A stretch of 48,044 nucleotides of DNA from a virus, in IMG/VR virus record IMGVR_UViG_3300027834_000010, positions 1-48,044 of that record; one strand, given 5' to 3'. Position numbers and translations under genes: made by a program. Within the stretch, counting starts at the first letter, position 1, and each line of letters starts with the position of its first letter. The notes below the pieces were generated by a model that saw nothing but the letters and a program-made list of their open reading frames with translations, was not told the origin of the DNA and did no database searches. Of the stretch, positions 36,665 to 47,294 are shown in pieces.

Positions 36665-37004
36665 TGATTTGTCTGAATTTAATCATATGGGCTTCACGGT
36701 AAGAGGATTAGCAATCGAGCTAGACGGTGAAGTCGTTGGTATAGCCGGCGTTCTTCACACTAATCCTATACAAGCGTTTAGTCGAATGGATGATAAATTA
36801 AGAAAGCATCCTAAGACTATAATGAAAGTTATTAAGAAATTTAAAGATATACTTAGTAATTACAATTCACCAATCTATGCAATTGCTAGCGAAAAAGAAT
36901 ATAATTCAAACAAAGTGCTTGAGCGAATTGGCTTTAAGTTCTTCCACGAAAATGAACAAGGTCGATTTTATAGAATAGGGGTAGATCATGGATGCAGTGT
37001 TTAA
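36642..37004 (+). CDS. GNAT-like acyltransferase of tail operons
   Basis: This protein of about 120 residues starts MIRPLASNDLSEFNHMGFTV (ATG at 36642; one at 36633 is also possible). Its ends resemble the GNAT fold: VVGIAGVLH for beta strand 4 and SNKVLERIGFKFFHENEQG near the acyl-CoA end. Small GNAT-like proteins lie between nozzle and internal virion protein genes in many podoviruses; the substrate is unknown. It overlaps the nozzle gene by 23 bases and the next gene by 17. Confidence 0.72.
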   Translation: MIRPLASNDLSEFNHMGFTVRGLAIELDGEVVGIAGVLHTNPIQAFSRMDDKLRKHPKTIMKVIKKFKDILSNYNSPIYAIASEKEYNSNKVLERIGFKFFHENEQGRFYRIGVDHGCSV

Positions 37005-37422
37005 CGCTGGCTCATCGATAGCAGAAGGTAACGCTGCAGAGAAAGCCGCAAAATTCAAAGCTAAACAAGTTGAGCGAAACGCAATAGCTAAACGCGCTCA
37101 AGGAACTCGCCAAACTCAAGAAGGTATCCGTATCGGTGAAAAGCTTCAATCGGATGCTCAAGCGTTAATGGCTGCTGGTGGTGGTTCTACAACTGATGCA
37201 GGAGCTGTTGAGCAAAAAGCCAAGCTACAACAAGCCACTGATTACAACGCCTTAACCGCATTGTTCGAAGCTGAAGAACAAGCTTCAGGTATTGATCTTG
37301 CTGCTCAAGGTATTCGAGCCGAGGGTAAAATGGCTAAAAAAGCTGGTCAACGTCAAGCGTTAAGCACCTTATTAAGCAAGGGCGATGATGCAATTAAAAT
37401 GATTGGCGGCGGTGGTGGCTAA
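36988..37422 (+). CDS. Internal virion protein, gp14-like
   Basis: This 144-residue protein is Ala/Gln/Lys-rich and helical (EGNAAEKAAKFKAKQVERNA; EQKAKLQQATDYNALTALFE) with a Gly-rich AAGGGSTTDAGA turn. This is the typical pattern of the smallest internal ejection protein of short-tailed phages, which inserts in the outer membrane during DNA entry. Gene order (nozzle, acetyltransferase, this, then larger internal proteins) supports it. The C-terminus ends GGGGG. Confidence 0.75.
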   Translation: MDAVFNAGSSIAEGNAAEKAAKFKAKQVERNAIAKRAQGTRQTQEGIRIGEKLQSDAQALMAAGGGSTTDAGAVEQKAKLQQATDYNALTALFEAEEQASGIDLAAQGIRAEGKMAKKAGQRQALSTLLSKGDDAIKMIGGGGG

Positions 37423-37423
37423 T

Positions 37424-37819
37424 ATGCAAAATGATTTAATACTAACCGATGCTCGCTATGGTGAGCTTGGTATGATTGAAAACGAAGATGGATCAGTATC
37501 AACTGAATTTTCTATCACAACAGAAATACCTGAATTAGGAGGGTGGGTTAATATCCCTACATTAGTTCAAGGTCAAGATGATTTAGCTTTCTTGGAAACT
37601 GGCGAGCTTAGTGAAGAAAATGAACGCATCGCAATTGATCGGGCTCGTGAACGTGTTGCTTCTGGCGCAAGATTACCGGCTTACAACACTCCTGATGAAG
37701 CTGTTGAAGCTGCTGAAAATCGCAGCGAAGACGAAAAGATGGAGCCTTACATTCCAACCAAAAAAGATCAGGAGCGCAAGCCTGATTTAGGTCTTACTAC
37801 GGTGATCAACAATGGCTAA
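37424..37819 (+). CDS. Virion-associated conserved protein
   Basis: This 131-residue protein starts at ATG 37424, just after the upstream stop. WVNIPTLVQGQDDLAFLETG then IAIDRARERVASGARLPAYN and EAVEAAENRS match a short domain often found alone or fused to internal virion proteins of podoviruses. The acidic tail ends in KKDQERKPDLGL. It overlaps the next gene by 8 bases. Precise role unknown. Confidence 0.7.
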   Translation: MQNDLILTDARYGELGMIENEDGSVSTEFSITTEIPELGGWVNIPTLVQGQDDLAFLETGELSEENERIAIDRARERVASGARLPAYNTPDEAVEAAENRSEDEKMEPYIPTKKDQERKPDLGLTTVINNG

Positions 37820-39383
37820 AATACCTGATGCGGCAAGTATAGGAAGAAAAGTAGCTAATACTCAAAAGGGTGTTAGAGGCATTAATACTAGCAAATTTGC
37901 ACCAAATGAATTAGGCGCAGCCTTGAAGGGCCTTGTTGATAAAAATGAACGCTATGAAACAACCAAAGCCGAAACTGAATTTCTCACAGTAAAAAATGCC
38001 CAGGATAACGCCTATGATCAAGATGAAGATTATAAAACTATCAATGAGCGTTATGGTAAGGAGCTGGATAAAGGTCTTGCTGAAACATCAATGGGTATCA
38101 CTAGCCCTAGCGCAAGGGCTGAATTCATCCAACGTAACCAATTAAGGATTGAGCAAGGCAAATCTCGAATGAATAAAATATCATTCGGTAAAGAACGCGA
38201 TCATGAAAGAGCATACATCAACGAATCATTAACAAAATTACATGAGCAATCGGTAACTGGTGAGCTTGATGATGTTAATGCTTCAAAAGAAACCGTTAAA
38301 GGCTTGGTAGATTCAGGCGTTGAAATGGGTTATTACTCTGCAGAAGAAGCAAGTGAATTAAAATCTTCATGGCGAAACAATGCCGCCGTAGGCCGATTGG
38401 AAACAATGGACCCCGCAACGAGACTAGAAGCGTTGAGTATGCCATGGGCTCAAGACTTACCCGCAGAAGATCGCGCTAAGCTAACCAAACAAGCAGAAGA
38501 GGCGACTTTCGCGCAAAAGGCAGTTGATACTGTCGATGAGTATTTGCTACTTGATATGAGTCGCGGTGATGCGATGATTAACGCCGGAAGAATACCTGAT
38601 GAAAGACTTCGTAAAGAAGTTGAACGCCGCTTTGATTATATGCATGGTAAACAAAAAGAATTTGAGACTGAAGAACGTTCAGAGATATTTGATAAATATT
38701 ATCTTGATGTTCGCAAAGGTGATTTAACAGTTGATGATATTCCTAATGAAGAATTGCGAGCATTATCGCCGGCGCAGCAAAGTAATTTATTTAGCGCTCA
38801 GTCTGCTTCAGTTGGCAGAACTAGAACTGTTAGTGATCGCGCTGCTGTTGATACTCTTCACGGATTGCAGCAAACAGGTAAGTTTAGAGAGTTGCGTGAA
38901 TTCTTTATGGCGAATTCAGATAAGCTAAATGAAACCGCATTTAATACATGGTCCAAAGTAAGTCAAAAGGGTGAAATGCCTGTTGAAATAAAATCAATGC
39001 TTACTACTCAACAGCGAATGAATGCCAAGTTAGAAAACGCCCAGATAAACGATAGCAACGCTAAATCAAAACTATCAGGTGAAATGGATTCATGGTATAT
39101 GAATTTTCAAGCTGAAAATGGTGGCAAGCTGCCAACTGATGAGCAGTCTGATAAGCAAATGGATCGCTTGATGCTTCAGTTTGATACAACTTGGTTATGG
39201 GGTGGAACTAAGCCAATTTTCCAAATGAGTGAGGATGAACGCTCAACAGTTATAGGTAATATAGCAGAAGAAGACCCTGATCTATTCAACGCCGTTAAAA
39301 ATGCATATACTAAGCGTGGAGTAGATCCTTCACCTGAGCAATTTTTAGAGACTTATAATAATGCCATCAAACAACGAAAGTGA
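37812..39383 (+). CDS. Internal virion protein, gp15-like
   Basis: This 523-residue protein is nearly all helical, with coiled-coil parts and no membrane segment. Size, composition and place between the gp14-like and giant proteins match the middle ejection protein (T7 gp15 role), which forms part of the DNA translocation channel in the periplasm. Sequence marks: YDQDEDYKTINERYGKELDK and WAQDLPAEDRAKLTKQAEEA. The last 23 bases overlap the giant gene. Confidence 0.75.
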   Translation: MAKIPDAASIGRKVANTQKGVRGINTSKFAPNELGAALKGLVDKNERYETTKAETEFLTVKNAQDNAYDQDEDYKTINERYGKELDKGLAETSMGITSPSARAEFIQRNQLRIEQGKSRMNKISFGKERDHERAYINESLTKLHEQSVTGELDDVNASKETVKGLVDSGVEMGYYSAEEASELKSSWRNNAAVGRLETMDPATRLEALSMPWAQDLPAEDRAKLTKQAEEATFAQKAVDTVDEYLLLDMSRGDAMINAGRIPDERLRKEVERRFDYMHGKQKEFETEERSEIFDKYYLDVRKGDLTVDDIPNEELRALSPAQQSNLFSAQSASVGRTRTVSDRAAVDTLHGLQQTGKFRELREFFMANSDKLNETAFNTWSKVSQKGEMPVEIKSMLTTQQRMNAKLENAQINDSNAKSKLSGEMDSWYMNFQAENGGKLPTDEQSDKQMDRLMLQFDTTWLWGGTKPIFQMSEDERSTVIGNIAEEDPDLFNAVKNAYTKRGVDPSPEQFLETYNNAIKQRK

Positions 39384-42300
39384 TTTAAATATAGATAGCT
39401 TACTGGATGAACAATTGGGTTCATCCGATACATCAAAGCCTAATTTAAATCGTGCCTCACATTTTGACCCTAACCAGCAAGCGGAAGTGATAACGCTTGC
39501 TGAGTCGCGAAACATTGATCTTGAAACTGTTGAGAATAATCTAGGCGAGTTCAAGCGCCGTTCTAAAGTTGAAGCCATTGATACCACTGGTTACCCTAAA
39601 CTATCGCAATACTTAAGTGATGATAGAAATTCTCGCGTATCAGTTGATGATATAACCAACCTCAAAGGCATTGAAGGTGCTGTTCGTGAATCTGAAAATG
39701 GGTTCTGGTCCAACATTGGACGAGGAACATTAAACCGAGTTAACACTTTAACGGGTAACCTCGTTGAATTTACTGGTAACGTTGGCGAAAACTTCGAAGA
39801 TTATCTTGGTGAAAAAGGCATTCCGAACCCTGGTATTGTTATCGGTGAAGATGGCCTTAGTTGGTCTTGGGATATTCCCGACGAAACCCCTAACTTATTG
39901 AAAAATATAGGTAAAGCAGTTTCAGAAGGTGATGGCTATGGTTATCAGCCTCGTTTCACTTGGGAAAGATTTAAAGGTGATATGAACCCAAAAACATTAG
40001 CGGGTTATATTACTGAACAAGGCGTTCAATCGGTCCCTGATATGATGGCGGCTATCTTCACGTTACCGGCTTATATCTCTTCACGAACTGAAGAGATAGC
40101 TGAAGACCGTGTAAAGAATGACGAGCGTAAAGATGTAACAGGTCAAGATTTAGCTACCTCATTAATTCCTGCTGTAGCGGTAAGTTTAATTGAACGTTTA
40201 GCTGGTAAAGTTACCCTTGGTGTTGGCGGCGTTACCACTGGCAAAGAAGCAATCAAGGCAACAGGTGCGGCGGCATTAACTGAAGGTGGTACTGAGTTTA
40301 TTCAAGAAGGCATTGAATACTTAGGTGAAACTGTTGGTACTAAAAAAGATGTTTCAGTTAAAGAAATGATTGATCGTCAACTGGCTGGCCTTGTTGCTGG
40401 TTCTGGCATGGGCGCATCAATTCGTGGTGCCACTTCATCATATGAAGCTTTAGCTAGTCGCGCAGAACGTAATGTTGAAACTGTTATTATGTCTACCGGC
40501 GAGCAAGAAACTATTGATCAGATAGCTACCTTTGCCCAGGCTTCAACAACTCGTGGCCGAAAAGAAGACAGGTACCGCAATTTCCTTAAAGGTCTAGAAA
40601 CCGACAAGCAAGTTCATATATCAAGCGATGCAGTAATTGAAGCCGCTCAAAATGGCGTTGAATTACCTTCTTACATGACTGAACAAATAGATGGCTTAGG
40701 TACTGATATAACCGTTGATATGGAGCAATTTGGCACTGACATAGCACCAAACGAAGATATCATGACTTCTTTACGTCCTCATATGCGTTTATCAAGTGAT
40801 TCATTATCACCGGCACAATTAGAAGCTCAGGATGATTTTAGTATTAAGTCATTGCTTGAACGTGCTGAAAAATCAAAGACGGCATTAACTGAAGCTGAAA
40901 CTATTTATGAAGATGTTAAGCAACAGTTAGTTGATTCTGGCAGACAAAGCGAAGCTACTGCTCGTTATAGTGCTGCAATAATTCCCGCATACGCAACAGT
41001 AAAAGCCGAACAAACAGGTAAAACCGTTAAAGAAATTTACGAAATGATGGGTTTATCTATCGTTGGCCCTGCAACTAAAAATGGTGACGGTAAAACTTTA
41101 GAGCAAGTATACAAGGCATTTCATGGTACTGGTGAAAAGTTCGATTCGTTTGATAAAGAAAAGTTAGGTTCTTTTACGGGCGCTGACTCTGCAACTAAAG
41201 GGTTCTTCTTTACATCTGATCGCGGATTGGCTGAATCATTTAAAACCGAAGCTGAAAGAAAGACGGTAGATATTAAAGGTATTGAGCAATCAATTCGTGA
41301 TTTATCTAATGATGAGATATTTCAATTATTCGAAGATGCTGGTTTGGATAATATTGTTGGGCCTTATGATCCTGATGATGTTAATGGTGCGGTTACTGAT
41401 ATTGTTACCTTGCTTGAAGAAGATCTTTCTACCGAAATATTAGAGGAACGTTCTGGCGTTGATGCGATTATTCGTAAAAAAATTGGTGATTCTAGTTTTG
41501 ATCAGGGCGAGCTGAAAGAAGTATCTGTTGATTTGCAAAACCCTTTAATTGTTGAATTTAATCCTGATGATGAACTGAATGAAGGCGCAATAAACGAAGC
41601 TATAGATGAGGCCAGTAAATCAGGCAATGATGGCGTTATATTTAAAAATATGAAAGATGCCGCTATTGTCGATGAAAAAGGTGATGGCTCAATTGTTAGT
41701 GATGTTTATTTTGTTTTTGATGATTCAAAAGTATCACCTTCAGAATTGGCGCAAAGCGATGTAACTAAAAATTTAGTAGTCACTCATAACATCACTGAAG
41801 AAGGTATTAGGCAAGCTGAAGCACTTGGTGGATTGGCTGCACCGTCAATAGCAGTTGCTAATGTTGATGTAGGGTTTGATAGCTTCGGTGAAATATCACT
41901 AATTGCTGACCCATCGTTGCTAGACGAAAAAAAAGTAAGAACATTTGACACTGATATTTATAGCTCGCGTCAACCACGTGCTGATGAACAACTTGACATC
42001 AAACAGGTTAGGATTTTGGGTGAGGGTATTGATTCGTCGATCAAAGGTACTAAATTACATAACCCTACTGACGGCAGTATCACAAGTAAAAATGCACTCG
42101 ATGGTAAAGCAACACAGTTACATTATTTATCAACAATAGGTAAAGCGCCTAAACAGAAGAAGATGAAAGAGAATAAGATAAGCAAGTCAATCATCGGTGT
42201 ACCTGCTGTTGATGTACTTGAAGATCCTAACTTTGTTAAAAATGTTGCAGATAAATATAACAAAATGGTTAGTGACATCAAAGCCACTGACCCAACTGTT

Positions 42301-45300
42301 GACCAAGAATTTCTCGATGACATTGCAAGTACATGGTTTAACTTTAAACTTCCTGAAGGCTATGAAGTGCGTAGAGTTGATGGTGGCTTCCAAGCATTCG
42401 CACCAGGTGATGCTGAAGTTGGCAAAGCATTTGCGAGTAAAAACCTTGTTATAAGACGAACTATTGCATCATTAAAGCAAGATGGTATCACTGGTGGAAT
42501 TGATTACAACTCACCAAAACAAGATATTCTACGTGATGAGTTGTCGAAAGCCCGTAGCATAAATGACGGCATTGATATGTCAAAGCTGCGTGATGATATT
42601 CGTAAAAAGATGGATCAGAAAAGTATTAAGTCTGGTTACAAAAAATGGTTAGATAACACTTATAACACACTTGTTAAGAGTAAGCGTTTGTTCGCAGGTT
42701 ACACACCAAGCGGTGATCGTAAGTATAAGCCTTACAACCTTGATACGCTTGTTCGTGAAATGAATAAAAAGTTACAAGGTGGTGAATCGTCTAATTATGG
42801 CATTACATCTGTAAGGGCAATGTACGCCAATGAAATGACGAACAAGAAAAAAGTTCAAGCTAACCGTGACAAAATCGTATCGTCAGAAGAAATGGAAGAT
42901 ATAAAGGGTGATGCTGACTTGGTGTTTGAGGATGCAATGGAAAGTCTCAAGCCTTATTATGTCGGTCAAACCGAAGGGTGGGGCTACATGTCTGATGTTG
43001 CTGAATCAATCACTGAGGGACCTAGCGGAATACGCGAAGCATTTGAAGGGAGCGCAGAAGCCAATAAGATAATCAATAAACTCGGCGCTTACTTAGCAAA
43101 CTTGCCTACACAATACTTTGAAGCTAAAGTTCAGCGAGCAATGGACTTTTCAGAATTTAAGGTTGCGGTTGTACCTAAAAGCACAAGTAAAGAAGTCGTT
43201 GAACTACTAAAGGCTAAAGGCATTACTGTTAAACGTTATGATGAGAATGTTGAAGGTGCGCGTAGCGAACTAGTGAAGAAGCAAGAAAAACTTCTATTTC
43301 AACCAGCACAAACAGACGGGGCCAATCAATTAAAACGTGGTTCTATCCGTATTGATGATGATTCGATGATCATTAAGATGCACCAGGCTAGTGACTTGTC
43401 AACGTTCCTTCATGAGTCCGGCCACTTATTCCTTGAAATGGAAGGTAAGCTTTCTGAACTAAATGGTGTTACTGATGATCAGCAAGTTATTCTCGATTGG
43501 TTAGAAGTCGATTCATTTAAAGATATTGATACTGAGCAACATGAAAAGTTTGCTGAAACATTTGAGGTTTATCTTCGTGAAGGTAATGCTCCATCATTAG
43601 CTTTACGTGATGCTTTTGCAGCGTTCAAGCGCTGGTTGATTCGTATCTATCAAAACTTAACTGACCAACGTTTACAGCGAGCAGAACTTTCAGAAGAAAT
43701 TATTGAAGTATTTGATCGCTTGCTTGCAACTGAAGCTGAAATTGAATTGGCAACGGCTAACCCTGCTTATGATCAATTCTTTAAATCTAAAGAGCAATCA
43801 GGCATGAGTGATATTGAATGGGATGCTTATTTAAAACGTCAAGAGCAAACTAAAAATAGAGCCCAAGAAACAATCGATACCAAAGTAATGAAAGAATTAA
43901 CTTATCGTTACAGTGAAGATTGGAAGAATGAAAAGGCACCAATGATTGATGAAGAAATTGCTCGTCTATCTGAAGAGCCAGTTTATTCAGTATTAAACGA
44001 TACAACTGTAATGCCAATGGATAGAAAATTGGTAAAAGAGTTTCTTGGTATTACAAAATTACCTAAGCAATTATATGGCCGCACTGAGGTTGATGGGATT
44101 GATCCACAAGAATATTCAGAAGTTAATGGCTTTGCTAGTCCTGAACAAATGCTCACTGAAATGGTTTCAGTTCCACCATTAAAAGAAGCCGCTGATGCTG
44201 CGGCTCAAGAGCGAATGATTGAAAAGCATGGTGATATTTTAAATGATGGCACAATTGAGGTAGAAGCGCAGGAGGCTATTCATAACGAAACTCAAGCTAA
44301 ATTATTATTGGAAGAGTTAAAAGCACTTAAACCTGAACGTGCTAACAAAATTAACCGTGATTATCTCAAGGCAGAAGCTAAAACTTTAATCGGTTCAATG
44401 AAGTTTAAAGAAATACAGCCTAACAAATATTATCGTGCTGAAATTAAAGCGGCTCAAAAGGCTGTTTTAGCCAAAGATAAAGAGCAGCAATACAATCACA
44501 AGGTTCAGCAATTAGCTAATCATTATATGTATCGTGAGGCTGTTGAGACAAAGGATCGCATGACCAAGCATCGCAAGTATGTAAAGTCTGTCCAAACTCG
44601 TGAGTATAATACTAAACAAGTTAATCCTGAGTATGTTCAAAACATGAAGGTTTTAGCAAACTTGTACGATATGCGCCAAAAGCCTGATCAGCAAGTGGCA
44701 GTTAATAACCTGCTTAATTGGTACGTTGCACAAGTTGATGATGAAAATCAATTTGTTCAACTTGAATTGCTCGATGTTAATTTAATCGAAGCGCTTGAAG
44801 CTAAACAGAACGGCGAAATTACTGAATTAAAATTACCTACCTTTGATGATTTATCAGCGCAAGATCTTCAGGGCCTTAATGATATGTTGCGCCACCTTCG
44901 TTATGTTGGCGGTGTAATGTCTGATCTTGGTAAGGCTGAATTTAATAAAACCATTGATGATATGGCTGAATCTATATTAAAGAATGGCAAGTCTGATTAT
45001 AAAGGTCGTGGCGGTGTTGCGCGTAGACTTGAAGAGCAGCGAAGAGAATTATCTCATTTTGTTAATAAGTTTCCTTCACTGAGAAACCTTATCAGAAAAC
45101 TTGACGGTGATTTTAAAGATAGTGATGTTGAAGGTGTTATGCATAAAGAAATTTTTAGATTAGTTGAAGAAGCTAATTCTGACAAAATAACGCTTAATGC
45201 TGATCTTCATAAAAAGTTTCAGGAAATTTTAGGTGATATTTATCGCGTTGGTTTAACCAGGGGTGGCAATAAAACTTACCTACTTGATAGCGGCTTAACC

Positions 45301-46968
45301 TTTGATGCTCACAATGAAGCTAGATTTATGCTTGCTGTTTATTGGGGTACTGAAACAAGTCGTGAAGCTGTTCGTGATGGTTACGGCATGACTGATAACG
45401 ATGTAATGAAAATTATGTCTGACTTAACGACAGAACAATTAAAAATGGTTAATAAAGTTTGGGAAATGAATGAAACCGTTTGGCCTCAACTTTCTAGCGC
45501 TTCAGTTAAATTGCTTGGTGTTGCTCCACCTAAACTAGATGCGATGCCGTTTACTGTTAATGGTGTTAATATGTCTGGTGGTCATATGCGCCTAATGTAT
45601 GACTCGTCTAGATTAGATTTAAAGGCTGATCAAGATCAGGCAACAAGAATGCAAACAGTTGTACCTACTCGCGCCGGTTCAACTTTTGCGCGTGTTGGTG
45701 GTGGAGGTTCACCTGTTAAGCTTTACACTTCAAATATTTCTCAATCACTAGAAGAGAATATTCACTATATTGCATTTGCTGAAAGTGGCCGTAGAACTCA
45801 AAGCTTAATAAATAACCCTAAAGTTAAGCAAGCCATTGAACAAAAGCATGGCAATGGATTTTTCGGTGCGTTAATTGAAAACCTTGAAGGCACTATTTCA
45901 AACCGCTCTTACCGTGAAACGGTTAAAACTATCGCTAGAATATCTAAGCTATTAAGACGAGCGGCAACCTATAAGCATTTATGTTTTTCTATTCGAAATA
46001 CAGTGCAACAATTTTCATCGTTACCTGTAATCGTTGATGAGCTTGGTGTGGTGCCAGTTATTAACGCGATGAATAGAATTGTTACCGATAATGACTTAGT
46101 TGATTTTATCAATGATAGATCGCCATTTATGAAAGAACGCGCATCATTCGTTAACCGTGAAGCTGCAGAATTCCTTAAAGATTTAGATGTTACCAATAAC
46201 GTGCAGAAAAAATACCGTGACTTTGCTAGTAAAGGCTTCTTCATGCAAACAGCAATTGATTCATTGCTTGCTTATCCAACTTGGTTAGCAACTTATGAAA
46301 GACAATTTGAATTACATGGTGATGATAAACGAGCATCAAGCGAAGCGAATACCGCTGTTGCTGAATCAGTTGGCTCAGGTAGTGATTTACATATGGGCGC
46401 TTTGTTCCAAAAAAATCAATCTGAATTCGTTAAAATAATGACGTTGTTTGGCTCGTGGTTTAACTCTTATTATCAAAGAATGTACCGATCAACTGAAGGC
46501 TGGACTACTGCCGATGCTGGAACTATTAAAGCTTTATTTATGACCCCGGTAATATCTGCAACCATGGCCGCATTGCTAGTTATGGATTATCCCGCCGATG
46601 ATAGTGATGAAGCTTGGTACGAGTGGATGACTAAGCGCTACGTTTCCTTTATGGGTGGAACGATACCATTCCTTCGTGATATTGTAGGCTCATTTAGTGG
46701 CTACAGCCCTAAAACGTTATTAGGTGGTGGTCAAGAAACTGCGTTCAGGCTTTACGGTGAATTTGATTCATTCCTTAGTGGCAAGCAATCAGGCGTAAAA
46801 GCAACCAGTGATATAACTAAAGCTATAACCACAATAGTTCCTGTACCTGGTATCGGTAACGTCACAAGGGTTATGGATTTTGTAGATAGTAATTCACAAG
46901 GTAAAGAAAGCGGAAACGCCATCAAAAAAACCTACCAGGCAATAGTTGAAGGAAAGGATAAAAATTAA
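39361..46968 (+). CDS. Giant polyvalent internal virion protein (ART + zincin + LPD38-like)
   Basis: This 2535-residue protein holds the place of the largest ejection protein (T7 gp16). Visible parts: an ART-PolyVal ADP-ribosyltransferase-like domain at about 585-790, with AFHGTGEKFDSF (H588-G-T), KGFFFTSDRG and DVYFVFDDSKVSP. A zincin-type metallopeptidase follows at about 1335-1435, with HESGH (1351-1355), FAETFE carrying a third ligand Glu, and AFAAFKRWLIRIYQNL. The C-terminal region (2200-2535) is LPD38-like, with SWFNSYYQRMYR and a hydrophobic stretch near 2390-2410. Polyvalent proteins of phages and conjugative elements are sent in with DNA to disable host targets. Known are the families; the targets here are inference. 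No lytic transglycosylase motif was seen. Confidence 0.85.
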   Translation: MPSNNESDLNIDSLLDEQLGSSDTSKPNLNRASHFDPNQQAEVITLAESRNIDLETVENNLGEFKRRSKVEAIDTTGYPKLSQYLSDDRNSRVSVDDITNLKGIEGAVRESENGFWSNIGRGTLNRVNTLTGNLVEFTGNVGENFEDYLGEKGIPNPGIVIGEDGLSWSWDIPDETPNLLKNIGKAVSEGDGYGYQPRFTWERFKGDMNPKTLAGYITEQGVQSVPDMMAAIFTLPAYISSRTEEIAEDRVKNDERKDVTGQDLATSLIPAVAVSLIERLAGKVTLGVGGVTTGKEAIKATGAAALTEGGTEFIQEGIEYLGETVGTKKDVSVKEMIDRQLAGLVAGSGMGASIRGATSSYEALASRAERNVETVIMSTGEQETIDQIATFAQASTTRGRKEDRYRNFLKGLETDKQVHISSDAVIEAAQNGVELPSYMTEQIDGLGTDITVDMEQFGTDIAPNEDIMTSLRPHMRLSSDSLSPAQLEAQDDFSIKSLLERAEKSKTALTEAETIYEDVKQQLVDSGRQSEATARYSAAIIPAYATVKAEQTGKTVKEIYEMMGLSIVGPATKNGDGKTLEQVYKAFHGTGEKFDSFDKEKLGSFTGADSATKGFFFTSDRGLAESFKTEAERKTVDIKGIEQSIRDLSNDEIFQLFEDAGLDNIVGPYDPDDVNGAVTDIVTLLEEDLSTEILEERSGVDAIIRKKIGDSSFDQGELKEVSVDLQNPLIVEFNPDDELNEGAINEAIDEASKSGNDGVIFKNMKDAAIVDEKGDGSIVSDVYFVFDDSKVSPSELAQSDVTKNLVVTHNITEEGIRQAEALGGLAAPSIAVANVDVGFDSFGEISLIADPSLLDEKKVRTFDTDIYSSRQPRADEQLDIKQVRILGEGIDSSIKGTKLHNPTDGSITSKNALDGKATQLHYLSTIGKAPKQKKMKENKISKSIIGVPAVDVLEDPNFVKNVADKYNKMVSDIKATDPTVDQEFLDDIASTWFNFKLPEGYEVRRVDGGFQAFAPGDAEVGKAFASKNLVIRRTIASLKQDGITGGIDYNSPKQDILRDELSKARSINDGIDMSKLRDDIRKKMDQKSIKSGYKKWLDNTYNTLVKSKRLFAGYTPSGDRKYKPYNLDTLVREMNKKLQGGESSNYGITSVRAMYANEMTNKKKVQANRDKIVSSEEMEDIKGDADLVFEDAMESLKPYYVGQTEGWGYMSDVAESITEGPSGIREAFEGSAEANKIINKLGAYLANLPTQYFEAKVQRAMDFSEFKVAVVPKSTSKEVVELLKAKGITVKRYDENVEGARSELVKKQEKLLFQPAQTDGANQLKRGSIRIDDDSMIIKMHQASDLSTFLHESGHLFLEMEGKLSELNGVTDDQQVILDWLEVDSFKDIDTEQHEKFAETFEVYLREGNAPSLALRDAFAAFKRWLIRIYQNLTDQRLQRAELSEEIIEVFDRLLATEAEIELATANPAYDQFFKSKEQSGMSDIEWDAYLKRQEQTKNRAQETIDTKVMKELTYRYSEDWKNEKAPMIDEEIARLSEEPVYSVLNDTTVMPMDRKLVKEFLGITKLPKQLYGRTEVDGIDPQEYSEVNGFASPEQMLTEMVSVPPLKEAADAAAQERMIEKHGDILNDGTIEVEAQEAIHNETQAKLLLEELKALKPERANKINRDYLKAEAKTLIGSMKFKEIQPNKYYRAEIKAAQKAVLAKDKEQQYNHKVQQLANHYMYREAVETKDRMTKHRKYVKSVQTREYNTKQVNPEYVQNMKVLANLYDMRQKPDQQVAVNNLLNWYVAQVDDENQFVQLELLDVNLIEALEAKQNGEITELKLPTFDDLSAQDLQGLNDMLRHLRYVGGVMSDLGKAEFNKTIDDMAESILKNGKSDYKGRGGVARRLEEQRRELSHFVNKFPSLRNLIRKLDGDFKDSDVEGVMHKEIFRLVEEANSDKITLNADLHKKFQEILGDIYRVGLTRGGNKTYLLDSGLTFDAHNEARFMLAVYWGTETSREAVRDGYGMTDNDVMKIMSDLTTEQLKMVNKVWEMNETVWPQLSSASVKLLGVAPPKLDAMPFTVNGVNMSGGHMRLMYDSSRLDLKADQDQATRMQTVVPTRAGSTFARVGGGGSPVKLYTSNISQSLEENIHYIAFAESGRRTQSLINNPKVKQAIEQKHGNGFFGALIENLEGTISNRSYRETVKTIARISKLLRRAATYKHLCFSIRNTVQQFSSLPVIVDELGVVPVINAMNRIVTDNDLVDFINDRSPFMKERASFVNREAAEFLKDLDVTNNVQKKYRDFASKGFFMQTAIDSLLAYPTWLATYERQFELHGDDKRASSEANTAVAESVGSGSDLHMGALFQKNQSEFVKIMTLFGSWFNSYYQRMYRSTEGWTTADAGTIKALFMTPVISATMAALLVMDYPADDSDEAWYEWMTKRYVSFMGGTIPFLRDIVGSFSGYSPKTLLGGGQETAFRLYGEFDSFLSGKQSGVKATSDITKAITTIVPVPGIGNVTRVMDFVDSNSQGKESGNAIKKTYQAIVEGKDKN

Positions 46969-47285
46969 TGTCACCACATATTAAAGAGTTTAATCAACTA
47001 AACGTAAACCGTGATCCAGAAAAGAACGAGCGCTTAAATACCAAGGAGCGACTTGATAATCTTGAAGGGGATATAATTCATATGGCTGATGCTATCGATC
47101 GGCTTGTTGAACAAAATGATAAGTACGCTGATTATTTGGATTCACGAATAAAAGCAGAACATGAAAAAACTGAATTCTGGCGTGACGTTAGAAAAAAATT
47201 AGTTACCTCAGGTATTTGGGGAACAATATTAATAATTTTTGGCGCGGTAGCTTACGCAATAAAACAATACATTCAAACTCATTAA
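46968..47285 (+). CDS. Coiled-coil membrane protein, XhlA-like layout
   Basis: This 105-residue protein has a charged coiled-coil N-terminal part (NTKERLDNLEGDIIHMADAI) and one C-terminal membrane segment (GIWGTILIIFGAVAYAI). The layout is that of XhlA-type holin partners and other small phage membrane proteins. Its ATG shares a base with the stop of the giant gene (TAATG). It could assist lysis or genome entry; position between ejection protein and tailspike does not decide. Confidence 0.65.
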   Translation: MSPHIKEFNQLNVNRDPEKNERLNTKERLDNLEGDIIHMADAIDRLVEQNDKYADYLDSRIKAEHEKTEFWRDVRKKLVTSGIWGTILIIFGAVAYAIKQYIQTH

Positions 47286-47294
47286 GGAAAAATT

